Source of the DNA: SG8-4 sp964598225
Lineage (GTDB): Bacteria > Planctomycetota > Phycisphaerae > Sedimentisphaerales > Anaerobacaceae
Length of the DNA: 21,521 bases
Direction: 5' to 3'
Assembly: GCA_964598225.1 (NCBI GenBank)
Contig: CAZRBG010000079.1
Coordinates: 1-21,521, forward strand
The notes beneath the pieces are model-generated. The model was not told where the DNA came from and ran no database searches. It saw only the letters and a program-made list of their open reading frames with translations. Below are positions 13,988 through 21,248 of the stretch, one piece after another (position 1 is the first letter of the stretch; each line of letters starts with the position of its first letter). Position numbers and translations under genes: made by a program.

Positions 13988-14956
13988 ATGAAGCGAACTG
14001 TATTTATATCATCAACGTACCGCGACCTAATAGAACACCGACGATTTGTTTGGGAAATGCTTGAGAAATTCGATGTGGACGTCCGAGGTATGGAGGAGTT
14101 TGGTGCAAGGACCGAAGCTCCTTTGGAGACATGCTTAACAGAGGTGGAACAAGCTGATGTTTATGTGGGAATCATAGGCTTTCGGCTCGGCTCTATTGAT
14201 GCGACAACGGGAAAATCTTTTACTCAGGTCGAATATGAGCGAGCAGTTGAATTGCAGAAGAAAATCCTCATATATCTAATCAATGAAGATCAGGCTCAGT
14301 TTCGGCTCGACCAAATTGACATGGACCCTTTGCCCTGGCAAAGACTTGAGAGTTTCAAACGCACGCTACGAGAGCGACACACAGTAGAAACTTTCACAAC
14401 GCCCGAAGATCTTGTGACAAGACTTGAGCGTGACTTCCGTAACTATCTCTCTCTAAAAGTGGGACAAACAGCTCCGTCGGAAATGGATGAATATGAGATT
14501 TCAAAACAGACGATTAGTAAATTCATGCTTATGCCGAAGCTTCTCTCAGGCTCAGAGATTCGCTTGAGAGTGAAGCTTGGTAGGCGAAGGTTTGCTGCTG
14601 CCAGAGGGTTATGTAGTGCGTTCAACTTACAATATGGTGCGACGGTGGGTATTTCCATCACAATAGTCAAACCCGAGATTGACTTATGGGAAAAGCTTAC
14701 TGAATTGTATTCGTCAGGAACACGGATCCAAGAATTGTTTGATCTTCCTCGTGGCGAGCCCGTCGATATCTATGTTCGGCTTGCATTCTCCCCTGATGAT
14801 GTCCCTCGTTATCGGGCTCGCTTCTTTAGCGACCGATATGTCGCCTATCCTTCTGTAGAAATGGAACCGTATGAGACTATTTATGAACCCGCGGAAGGCA
14901 AAATAATTATGTTGTTCTCAAAATTACCAAAAGCTGACATATCTTGCAGCACCTAA
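13988..14956 (+). CDS. DUF4062 domain protein
   Basis: The 322-residue protein opens with a DUF4062 domain (about 1-155): KRTVFISSTYRDL, RRFVWEMLEKF, EADVYVGIIGFRLGS and FTQVEYERAVELQKKILIYLI. DUF4062 has a TIR/SLOG-like nucleotide-binding fold and is found at the N-terminus of NLR-like and other signalling or defence proteins. The rest (about 165-322) is a second, beta-rich region that I do not recognise (IRLRVKLGRRRFAAARGLC, VDIYVRLAFSPDD, RFFSDRYVAYPSVEMEP). There is no NB-ARC ATPase or TPR repeat, so it is a short stand-alone version. An antiviral or stress-effector role is plausible but not shown. The ATG follows a weak AGAGG at about 13976. Confidence 0.8.
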   Translation: MKRTVFISSTYRDLIEHRRFVWEMLEKFDVDVRGMEEFGARTEAPLETCLTEVEQADVYVGIIGFRLGSIDATTGKSFTQVEYERAVELQKKILIYLINEDQAQFRLDQIDMDPLPWQRLESFKRTLRERHTVETFTTPEDLVTRLERDFRNYLSLKVGQTAPSEMDEYEISKQTISKFMLMPKLLSGSEIRLRVKLGRRRFAAARGLCSAFNLQYGATVGISITIVKPEIDLWEKLTELYSSGTRIQELFDLPRGEPVDIYVRLAFSPDDVPRYRARFFSDRYVAYPSVEMEPYETIYEPAEGKIIMLFSKLPKADISCST

Positions 14957-14971
14957 TCCTCAATTGGTGAC

Positions 14972-14987
14972 GTGCGATGAATCGCAG
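14972..14987. repeat. near-copy of the dispersed palindrome
   Basis: TGCGATGAATCGCA (14973-14986) differs at one position from TGCGATGCATCGCA within the palindrome at 11805-11822. It lies just after the DUF4062 stop codon, where it could act as a short hairpin. Confidence 0.5.
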
Positions 14988-15040
14988 GGATGGATTAAGA
15001 ATAGGACAATTCGACTCGAACCAAAGCCTTGATTACTGGT

Positions 15041-15256
15041 TCAAATATGTCTGCTGTTTTTGACCTCTTTTGTTAAGGCTTTAATTATTTGGATCTTTTC
15101 ACGAATACAATCTTCGTCATCCGTTTTAAGTATAGTTTTCATTGGTTCTATAGCCAGAAGCCTACTATCTTGTGGGAAATCGAAAAGCTCGATAATTGCG
15201 TTTCTATACTCATCCCATTCCTTCATAGCGTTTTTTCGCAAATCTTCAACGGTCAT
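15041..15256 (-). CDS. small unrecognised acidic/helical protein
   Basis: This 71-residue frame (MTVEDLRKNAMKEWDEYRNA... ending KEVKNSRHI) is predicted to be mostly helical and highly charged. It begins 43 bases after the stop of the neighbouring 165-residue gene on the same strand, so they probably form a pair. No strong ribosome site is seen before the ATG at 15256. No family is recognised. Protein-like composition and the pairing support it being real. Confidence 0.55.
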   Translation of the reverse strand: MTVEDLRKNAMKEWDEYRNAIIELFDFPQDSRLLAIEPMKTILKTDDEDCIREKIQIIKALTKEVKNSRHI

Positions 15257-15299
15257 AATTGGTAAGTCCGAAAAATTTCATTTTGTTCGAAAGCAACGC

Positions 15300-15797
15300 T
15301 TATTTGGATTGATCTTCGTTATCGAAGTCAGCAAAGCATTCCATCAGGTCTTCGCAAACGTCATCGACTGTAATATTTACCAATTCGCCTGATATTCTAG
15401 GGATTGCAGAGTTGTTGTTAGAATTCTCAATCTTGTGTCTAACTCCAGAAGTACATTCTGCATAAGGTGTGACTGTGCTTGAAGTATATTCCATGTCAAC
15501 AAGATATTGAAATTTCTGATTTTTTGTGTTTTGTTCGTCTTTTGAATTAACCTCCATTTTTATAAAGGTTTCTTTTTGCGGGGGTTCATACCAAGCACTC
15601 ATGTTAAGTTTGTCGCCTTCCAACATTTTCTTTGCTTTTTCAAATGCTGGCACAGCTACATCAGAAATGAATGAAATTGCCTTTTTACGATTAGCTCCTT
15701 TGGTAGTTTTTTGTTCTTCTTCCATTTTCTCGCGCCTCTCTTTTTCTTGCTGTTTCCGCTGGCGATTTTCTAATATTTCCTTTTCCCAATCTACCAT
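15300..15797 (-). CDS. unrecognised 165-residue protein with charged N-terminal coiled coil
   Basis: The protein opens with a highly charged helix (EKEILENRQRKQQEKERREK), likely a coiled coil of about 35 residues. A domain with FISDVAVPAFEKAKKMLEGD and FQYLVDMEYTSSTVTPYAEC follows, and the protein ends in an acidic tail (DVCEDLMECFADFDNEDQSK). I do not recognise it. GAGG about 6 bases before the ATG at 15797 supports the start. It is followed by the 71-residue gene on the same strand. Its AT-rich codon use differs from ileS and the glycan genes and suggests horizontally acquired material. Confidence 0.65.
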   Translation of the reverse strand: MVDWEKEILENRQRKQQEKERREKMEEEQKTTKGANRKKAISFISDVAVPAFEKAKKMLEGDKLNMSAWYEPPQKETFIKMEVNSKDEQNTKNQKFQYLVDMEYTSSTVTPYAECTSGVRHKIENSNNNSAIPRISGELVNITVDDVCEDLMECFADFDNEDQSK

Positions 15798-15984
15798 TTC
15801 TTGCCTCGCTTTCTTATGTGCATTCTAATTTCATATAAAGTCAAACAAACGCGCACCACAAATTAAATCGGACTTTTACTGCTTTAACTTTAGGCAGTAA
15901 GTTGGGATGAATCGTGCAATTTACCCATCGGCTCCGCGACGCGAAAACCATATCTATTGTGCTGCACGCCTCGCGTTTTGTGCT

Positions 15985-16149
15985 TTACAGGCTTCCAGCA
16001 GCTCTGAGGACTTCCTCGTAAGGCGTCCCTTTGTGGTTCTCGAAAAACGATCCGATTTTAATCGTGACAGGCCTTTCATCTGCTGGTAGCCGAATGCGAT
16101 AAACGCATTTGGAAAAGTGGTGCCAAGTATCGCACCCTACGTGCAGACA
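15985..16149 (-). pseudogene. C-terminal remnant of an unrecognised gene
   Basis: On the minus strand a frame without an ATG start reads WHHFSKCVYRIRLPADERPV and then TIKIGSFFENHKGTPYEEVL, ending RAAGSL and TAA (15985-15987). Residue composition and alternating hydrophobic pattern look like a real protein C-terminus. Upstream the frame runs into the CGTAGGGTGCGAT repeat and then a stop, as if the 5' part had been lost at the repeat. No family recognised. Confidence 0.3.
16129..16141 (-). repeat. inverted copy of the CGTAGGGTGCGAT repeat
   Basis: ATCGCACCCTACG is the exact reverse complement of the 13 bases at 11800-11812. The two copies bracket about 4.3 kb containing the GH10 gene and the whole accessory stretch. 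Confidence 0.7.
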
Positions 16150-16174
16150 CGGCACACGTCACATTCGATTCTGG

Positions 16175-16194
16175 ATTCCTGCCTCCGCAGGAAT
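16175..16194. repeat. dispersed hairpin repeat downstream of ileS
   Basis: ATTCCTGC-CTCC-GCAGGAAT is a perfect 8-bp stem with a 4-base loop, followed by GACAATCCCCC. It belongs to the widespread intergenic repeat type whose spurious translation gives SFLRRQESR-like peptides in many genomes. It lies 35 bases past the ileS stop and could help end transcription or protect the 3' end, although no T-run follows on the minus strand. Confidence 0.7.
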
Positions 16195-16228
16195 GACAAT
16201 CCCCCGGAACAATAGCGAGATTCAGGTC

Positions 16229-19096
16229 TCAGCGATGAGATACGGTGACTTCTATGCAGCGTTTGCAGAGGTCGGGGTGTTCGGCGTTTGTGCCTACGGT
16301 GGGCCAGTAGTTCCAGCAGCGCTGGCATTTTTCGTGCGGACTTTTCTGTGCCGAGATGGTTGTTTCGCCCACTGTCGGCTGGAGCTTGACCTCGCTGGCG
16401 ATGCACAGGGCTGCGAACTGGTCGAGCCCGAAATCTTTGAGCAGTGCTGCATCTTCGTCTTCACAGTTGATCGTCACGCAGGCCTGCTGATTGCTGGCGA
16501 TCTTCTTTTCCTGGCGCAGGCCTTCGAGGACTCGCAGGACTTCATCGCGCAGGTCCATGATCTTCTGCCATTTCGGCTCGGCGCTTTCGTAGTCTATCGA
16601 ATCATCGACCTTCGGCATCAATGCTAGATGCACGCTTTCGACGTCCTGGGAGTTGAAATTCATTTTGCCCCAGGCTTCCTCCGCGGTGTGAGCTAGTATT
16701 GGGGCAAGCATCCGGATCAGAGCGTCGAGAATGTTGTACATGGCGGTCTGGGCGCTGCGGCGGGACTTGCTGTCTGCGGCGTCGCAATACATCCGGTCCT
16801 TGAGCACGTCCATGTAGATGCTGCTCATCTCGACAGTGCAGAAATTGTAGATCAGCGAATAGACCCTGTGGAATACGAAATTGTCGTACGCCTCGGTCAC
16901 GTTGGCAATCAACTTCTGAAGCTGCTGCATTGCCCATTTGTCGATCTCGAACATCTCGTCGTAGGCGATACTGTTGGTATTCGGGTCGAAATCATCGATG
17001 TTGCCGAACAGGTACCGCAGGGTGTTCCTGATCTTGCGATAAGCATCCTGCGTGCGTCCGATGATCTCGTCGTTGCAGCGAATGTCCTCCTGATAATTCA
17101 CGCTGGAGACCCACATTCGAAGAATGTCCGAGCCGTACTTGGCGACTTCTTCCAGCGCGTTGACATAATTACCCAGCGACTTGGACTGCTTCATTCCCTT
17201 CTCATCTACGGTAAAGCCGTGCGTCAGGACGCTTTTGAAGGGCGGTTTGCCCGTCGCGCCCAGACCCGGCAGCATCGACAACTGGAACCAGCCGCGATGC
17301 TGGTCGGAGCCTTCGAGACACAAGTCAACCGGCACGGGCCAGCCCGCTTCCTTGACGCAGACGCTGTACCAGCTACAGCCCGATTCGAACCAGACGTCGA
17401 AGATGTTTTCTTCCTTCTGCAGCTCATCTAGAACGAAGCCTTCCGGCAGCACGAAATCTTCTCCCAGAATTTCTGCGGGTGAGTCGGTGAACCAACTATT
17501 CGAGCCACATTCGCCGATATGCCTCGCAACCGCAAGGACGGATTCTTTGGTTACCAGGGCTTCGCCTTCGTCATTTGTGAACACCGGAAGCGGCAGCCCC
17601 CAACTGCGCTGCCTGCTGATGCACCAGTCGGGCCTTGATTCGAGCATTCCGGCGATGCGTTTCTCGCCCCAGGCGGGAATCCATTTGATTTCTTTGACGC
17701 TCTTCAGTGCCAGGTCGCGCAGGTTTCGGTCCTCGTCGGGGATTTCTTTATCCACCCCGACAAACCATTGCTCGGTCGCTCTGAAAATGACCGGGCCTTT
17801 GCTGCGCCAGCAGTGAGGATAACTGTGGGTGAGCTCACCCCGAGCGAACAGCAGGCCTTTCTGCTGCAGATCGTTATTAACAACGGAATCGACTTCGAGC
17901 ACGCTGAGCCCCTGCAGCCAGCTCGGAACCGTCTTGTCGTAGCGGCCGTCGTCCATGACCGGCGAATAAATCGCCAGGCCATGCTTCTGCCCGGTCACGT
18001 AGTCCTCTACGCCGTGTCCGGGAGCGGTATGGACGAGGCCCGTGCCGTCTTCGGTTGTAACGTAGTCGGCGGGCAGAATCATGTAGGCGTCTTTGTCGGT
18101 CGGATTGGTCTCGACAAAGGGATGTTCGTATCTCAGACCTTCAAGCTCTGTACCCTTAACGGTAGTTTCGCTCACTTCGTATTGCTCTTCGGATAGATTG
18201 CCTGCAGCGACGACCGCCTCAACACGGTCTGTAGCCACAATCGAGACGAACTCTGTGCCGTCCTTTTGATAGCTTATCGCCGTATAGTCCAGGCGGGGAT
18301 GGACGGCAACGGCAAGATTTGCCGCGAGTGTCCAGGGCGTAGTAGTCCAGATCATGAAGCAGACTTCCTGGCCCGCCGCCTTAGCTGCATCTACCAGGCC
18401 CAACTCTGCGAGCTTGGCGATGCTCTGCTCGGTAACGGGAAAATTAACGTAGATGCTCGGCGAGGCGATATCCTTGTATTCCAGCTCCGCCTCGGCCAGA
18501 GCCGTCTCGCAACCGATCGACCAGTGAATCGGCTTGAGTTGTTTATAGACCAGCCCTTTTTCGACCAGCTTTGCAAAAACCTCCAGGATGCCCGCTTCGT
18601 ATGAGGGCTTGAACGTCAGGTACGGATTTTCGAAATCGCCGAAAACACCAAGTTCCCGGAACTGCTTGCTTTGAACTTTGACATACTTGCTTGCGTACTT
18701 AAAGCAGAGCTTGCGGATGTCGGTCTTGCTCATCTCGCGTACCTTGTCGCCAAGCTCGGTTACGACCTTGGATTCGATGGGAAGTCCGTGACAATCCCAG
18801 CCGGGGACGTAGGGAGCGTCGAAGCCCGCCATCGTCTTGTACTTGACGACGAGGTCTTTCAGGACCTTGTTGATGACATGGCCCATGTGAATGTCGCCGT
18901 TGGCATAGGGCGGGCCGTCGTGCAGGATGTACAAGGGAGCGCCATTGCGGGCCTCTCTAATCTGGCCGTAGATATTCATTTTGGCCCATTGCTTGCGCAA
19001 CTGCGGCTCGCGCTGTGTAAGATTGGCCTTCATCGAAAAGCTCGTTTTCGGCAGATTCAGAGTATCACGATAACCTTTTGTCTTTTCTTTCGACAT
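16229..19096 (-). CDS. ileS: isoleucine--tRNA ligase
   Basis: The 955-residue class I synthetase charges tRNA-Ile. Motifs in order: DGPPYANGDIHMGH (about 60-73, the HIGH signature); the editing domain with WTTTPWTLAAN (about 250-260) and GTGLVHTAPGHGVEDY (about 351-366); the KMSKS region at about 633-643, here GMKQSKSLGN; and a C-terminal zinc finger with CQRC near 924 and CKRC about 20 residues later. Length and domain order are those of bacterial type IleS. ATG 19096 is chosen because the protein then starts MSKEKTKGYRDTLNLPKT, the usual start; the longer frame to 19180 runs through the promoter. GGGAA about 6 bases upstream could be the ribosome site. Expression may be controlled by the leader region upstream. 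Confidence 0.97.
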   Translation of the reverse strand: MSKEKTKGYRDTLNLPKTSFSMKANLTQREPQLRKQWAKMNIYGQIREARNGAPLYILHDGPPYANGDIHMGHVINKVLKDLVVKYKTMAGFDAPYVPGWDCHGLPIESKVVTELGDKVREMSKTDIRKLCFKYASKYVKVQSKQFRELGVFGDFENPYLTFKPSYEAGILEVFAKLVEKGLVYKQLKPIHWSIGCETALAEAELEYKDIASPSIYVNFPVTEQSIAKLAELGLVDAAKAAGQEVCFMIWTTTPWTLAANLAVAVHPRLDYTAISYQKDGTEFVSIVATDRVEAVVAAGNLSEEQYEVSETTVKGTELEGLRYEHPFVETNPTDKDAYMILPADYVTTEDGTGLVHTAPGHGVEDYVTGQKHGLAIYSPVMDDGRYDKTVPSWLQGLSVLEVDSVVNNDLQQKGLLFARGELTHSYPHCWRSKGPVIFRATEQWFVGVDKEIPDEDRNLRDLALKSVKEIKWIPAWGEKRIAGMLESRPDWCISRQRSWGLPLPVFTNDEGEALVTKESVLAVARHIGECGSNSWFTDSPAEILGEDFVLPEGFVLDELQKEENIFDVWFESGCSWYSVCVKEAGWPVPVDLCLEGSDQHRGWFQLSMLPGLGATGKPPFKSVLTHGFTVDEKGMKQSKSLGNYVNALEEVAKYGSDILRMWVSSVNYQEDIRCNDEIIGRTQDAYRKIRNTLRYLFGNIDDFDPNTNSIAYDEMFEIDKWAMQQLQKLIANVTEAYDNFVFHRVYSLIYNFCTVEMSSIYMDVLKDRMYCDAADSKSRRSAQTAMYNILDALIRMLAPILAHTAEEAWGKMNFNSQDVESVHLALMPKVDDSIDYESAEPKWQKIMDLRDEVLRVLEGLRQEKKIASNQQACVTINCEDEDAALLKDFGLDQFAALCIASEVKLQPTVGETTISAQKSPHEKCQRCWNYWPTVGTNAEHPDLCKRCIEVTVSHR

Positions 19097-19132
19097 CTGA
19101 CGTTCCCTTACATCAATAAAAAGAAACCACGT

Positions 19133-19161
19133 AAAATAAGCCCACGGGCCGTCCCTGTCAA
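19133..19161 (-). promoter_or_regulatory. proximal ileS promoter
   Basis: On the minus strand a perfect TTGACA -35 (19156-19161) is separated by 17 bases from TATTTT (19133-19138). Transcription would start near 19126, giving an untranslated leader of about 30 bases before the ileS ATG. It lies downstream of the intrinsic terminator, so it would bypass any attenuation. Confidence 0.6.
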
Positions 19162-19178
19162 GCCCAACGCCCGCCAAC

Positions 19179-19216
19179 AAAAAAAGCCTCCCGAAGTTCG
19201 CCGCTCCGGAAGGCTT
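19179..19216 (-). terminator. intrinsic terminator upstream of ileS
   Basis: Read on the minus strand, AAGCCTTCCGGAG pairs with CTTCGGGAGGCTT over 13 bp (including G-U pairs) around a 7-base loop CGGCGAA. A run of seven T (19185-19179) follows immediately; its first two are part of the stem. This is a strong factor-independent terminator. It lies about 82 bases before the ileS start codon and 24 bases after the stop of the Ile-rich small ORF. Confidence 0.85.
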
Positions 19217-19239
19217 GTTATCTGACTATACAGCTTCCT

Positions 19240-19338
19240 TCAGGGCAGCTTCAAGTTCTCCGCAATAATTATGATAATCGCAATATCCATGTTTCTGCTC
19301 ATGACACCCAGACCATACAAACAAAGTCCGTCAATCAC
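19240..19338 (-). CDS. possible Ile-codon leader peptide of ileS
   Basis: A 32-codon frame begins GTG at 19338, with AGAGG 6 bases upstream (19345-19349), and ends TGA at 19240-19242. ATGs at 19302 and 19290 are alternative starts. Six of eight consecutive codons are or flank isoleucine: residues 19-26 read IAIIIIIA, using ATT, ATC and ATA. The frame ends 24 bases before the terminator stem, in front of ileS, the position expected for a leader peptide sensing charged tRNA-Ile. GGAAGCTGT (minus strand, about 19236-19228) can pair imperfectly with ACAAGCCTTCC, sequestering the 5' arm of the terminator. The ORF, hairpin and order are seen; attenuation is inferred. The AT-rich stretch could produce Ile codons by chance, and a competing frame exists. 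Confidence 0.4.
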   Translation of the reverse strand: MIDGLCLYGLGVMSRNMDIAIIIIIAENLKLP

Positions 19339-19399
19339 CAGTAACCTCTATCATAATTCTCGGCCATTGTCAAGCAGGAGTTTAACAAAACCGCCGTTG

Positions 19400-21148
19400 T
19401 CACGGGCTTTTCTCGGTATTCGGCGATGCAAGCGTTATCCCGGCTTGCCTACGCTTTGCTTGTCCGAGACCTGCGTTGCCGAACTCGCCGACGGCGAGAG
19501 CCCAGTCTGAAATCCTGTCCAAGTTAATGGTGTGAATGCCTGCGCTCAGTTTGCCCATGTCGATCTCGCGATAGTCCGTTTTTGCGTCTACAGATATGAC
19601 CGGTTGTGTGCCCGGCATGCCGTTCAGATCGATAGTAATCCAATCCGTATCTTCCCCGAAGAAAACGAAGTGCTTTTTGTCGCTTGCCGCCAGACAGTAG
19701 GCCTTAGTGCCGCCGGCGCGGCTGTTATCCGGCGACATGTCCAGTCTCAGTCGGCCATCCCGCCAGAACCGGCGGTGAGTACGGAAAGCACGTTTGAGCG
19801 ATTCGGGGTGGTATCCGCACGGGCCGTTTGGCTTGAATGGCCCGTATGCGTTGAACCGCTGGGAAAAGTGGCCAAAGAAGCCGCCCATTCCCCCGGCCAT
19901 AGTCTCCCACCAGATCAGCCGGCGGCAACCGGTTTCGCTCAGCCTGTCAGGGTCGGAAACCGGGTGCGGCCAGCATTGCCACCGGTTATATGTATGACGT
20001 TCCTCATAGATCGAAGGTTTGTCCTTGCTTGCCTCCAGATCCTCCCTGATCTCAAGGTAGCCGGCCGGCCCCTTGTCGCTTGTCTCCAAGTCATAGGGAT
20101 TACCGCCGAATCCGGCGTATGAGTGGGCTCCGAAGCTCTCATCGTCCCAGCCGCGAGAAGTCAGGATATGTTTCCAGCCCATCGTTCGATTCATTTGGTC
20201 GGCCCACCAGGCGCCGTCCGCTTCGGAGTTGGGCATCTCAATCGTGTCGAAGCCGAAGTTCATGCTCCAGCCGGGCAGCGGCCCCAGACGAGCTGCTGTG
20301 TAACGGATCAGTCTTCGATGTCTCTTGCCCCTGAATCCGTCGCCGAGGTGATTGGGCGTCTGCTTTCGATCGTTGTCGCCCCAGGCCCAGATGTGAGTTC
20401 GTCCGCCTCGCTTGTGAGCATGCTCGATGGCGGTCTCAAGCGTCTCGAACAGCCTCAGGTCCGGCGTATCCAGCTCCGCATCGTCGTTGCCGTCGAAATC
20501 GTCGATGCTCAGGGCGCCCATCCGGAACCAGCTATAAAAGACCGCGAAAAAGTAAATGTTGAAACCGTTGTCACGGGTGTTGTTCCAGTAATCTGCGATC
20601 AGGCTCGCACGGCCGGGATGTCCGAGAATTCTTGAGCGGTGCTTGTACTGTTGTTCGAAGTCCTGCTGGTTCATGAACACCTGATAGACGTATCCTCTCA
20701 GGTCATCAACGTCTTCTTCCATGACGGCATACTTATTGCCAACGTTTGTCAAGAAGCCCTTGATTTCAGATTCGGCCCGTGGAAATACGGTCACGGAACC
20801 TGTGTGCCCGTCCAGATCCGAATCATCGCTTGATGTCGATATGCTCCAGACGCCGGTTCGCGTTGCTGTGAAGCGGAACTTCCAGGTGTTTTGCCCGTCA
20901 TAGAACATTTCAGTCTTGCGAACTTCTTTAGCGTGTTCAAAAGTTGCCGTCGCCGCGAGGTCAAAAGGGTTCCCAGACCATGTCGGGTTGGTAAGGCTGT
21001 ATTCCTCGTACTGCCACATACGCGCACTACGGCTGCCGAGTTCTTTGCCAAACGCCCCGTTACCAAACGCGGCTGCTAACGCCGCAAACAGCAGGCAAGT
21101 TGCAGTCCACATTACCATAAGGTGACTTCGACGCCTGCGCCGGTACAT
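19400..21148 (-). CDS. secreted DUF5060 / TIM-barrel putative glycoside hydrolase
   Basis: From the ATG at 21148 the protein has 582 residues. It has a signal peptide with a basic N-terminus (MYRRRRRSHLMVMWTATCLL then FAALAAAFG), a DUF5060-type beta-sandwich (about 45-123, MWQYEEYSL, NPFDLAATATF, WKFRFTATRTGVWSIST), and a TIM-barrel-like region (about 165-500) of the DUF4038/GH type. Conserved-looking stretches include THIWAWGDND, NFGFDTIEMPN (E304) and SIYEERHTYNRW (E382/E383), which may hold the catalytic acids. DUF5060 proteins accompany glycan-degrading genes; the substrate is unknown. Upstream ATGs at 21184 and 21181 are possible; the predicted transcription start near 21233 excludes the 21274 start. 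Confidence 0.8.
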   Translation of the reverse strand: MYRRRRRSHLMVMWTATCLLFAALAAAFGNGAFGKELGSRSARMWQYEEYSLTNPTWSGNPFDLAATATFEHAKEVRKTEMFYDGQNTWKFRFTATRTGVWSISTSSDDSDLDGHTGSVTVFPRAESEIKGFLTNVGNKYAVMEEDVDDLRGYVYQVFMNQQDFEQQYKHRSRILGHPGRASLIADYWNNTRDNGFNIYFFAVFYSWFRMGALSIDDFDGNDDAELDTPDLRLFETLETAIEHAHKRGGRTHIWAWGDNDRKQTPNHLGDGFRGKRHRRLIRYTAARLGPLPGWSMNFGFDTIEMPNSEADGAWWADQMNRTMGWKHILTSRGWDDESFGAHSYAGFGGNPYDLETSDKGPAGYLEIREDLEASKDKPSIYEERHTYNRWQCWPHPVSDPDRLSETGCRRLIWWETMAGGMGGFFGHFSQRFNAYGPFKPNGPCGYHPESLKRAFRTHRRFWRDGRLRLDMSPDNSRAGGTKAYCLAASDKKHFVFFGEDTDWITIDLNGMPGTQPVISVDAKTDYREIDMGKLSAGIHTINLDRISDWALAVGEFGNAGLGQAKRRQAGITLASPNTEKSP

Positions 21149-21239
21149 TTTCTCGTGATGCCATATAACCAATTGTATCATCATTTTGGGTATCCCTGTC
21201 AGCCAATGTTGTTCAAGATCAACTGCATGAGACAAGCCT

Positions 21240-21248
21240 ATTATACCA
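21240..21248 (-). promoter_or_regulatory. extended -10 promoter of the DUF5060 gene
   Basis: TGGTATAAT on the minus strand is an extended -10 (TGN plus TATAAT at 21240-21245). No good -35 is seen at the right distance, which extended -10 promoters tolerate. Transcription would begin near 21233, about 85 bases before the preferred ATG. Confidence 0.5.

Larger units (their letters stand above)
15798..16228. other. intergenic stretch with a gene remnant and dispersed repeats
   Basis: This 431-base region separates the accessory pair from the end of ileS. It contains a minus-strand coding-like remnant (15985-16149), the inverted hairpin AATGCG-ATAAA-CGCATT (16093-16109), one copy of the CGTAGGGTGCGAT repeat in inverted orientation (16129-16141) and a hairpin repeat (16175-16194). 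No intact gene is seen. Confidence 0.6.

Noticed and set aside
19350..19373. Distal promoter TTGACA / TATGAT upstream of the Ile-rich ORF
   Set aside because: Both boxes look good alone, but the spacing is only 12 bases, too short for a sigma-70 promoter. I therefore did not list it, though the TATGAT could act with a poor -35.
19097..19399. T-box riboswitch before ileS
   Set aside because: I could not find the conserved T-box sequence (AGGGUGG...ACCGCG type) or a specifier-loop layout before the terminator; a leader peptide fits what is seen better.
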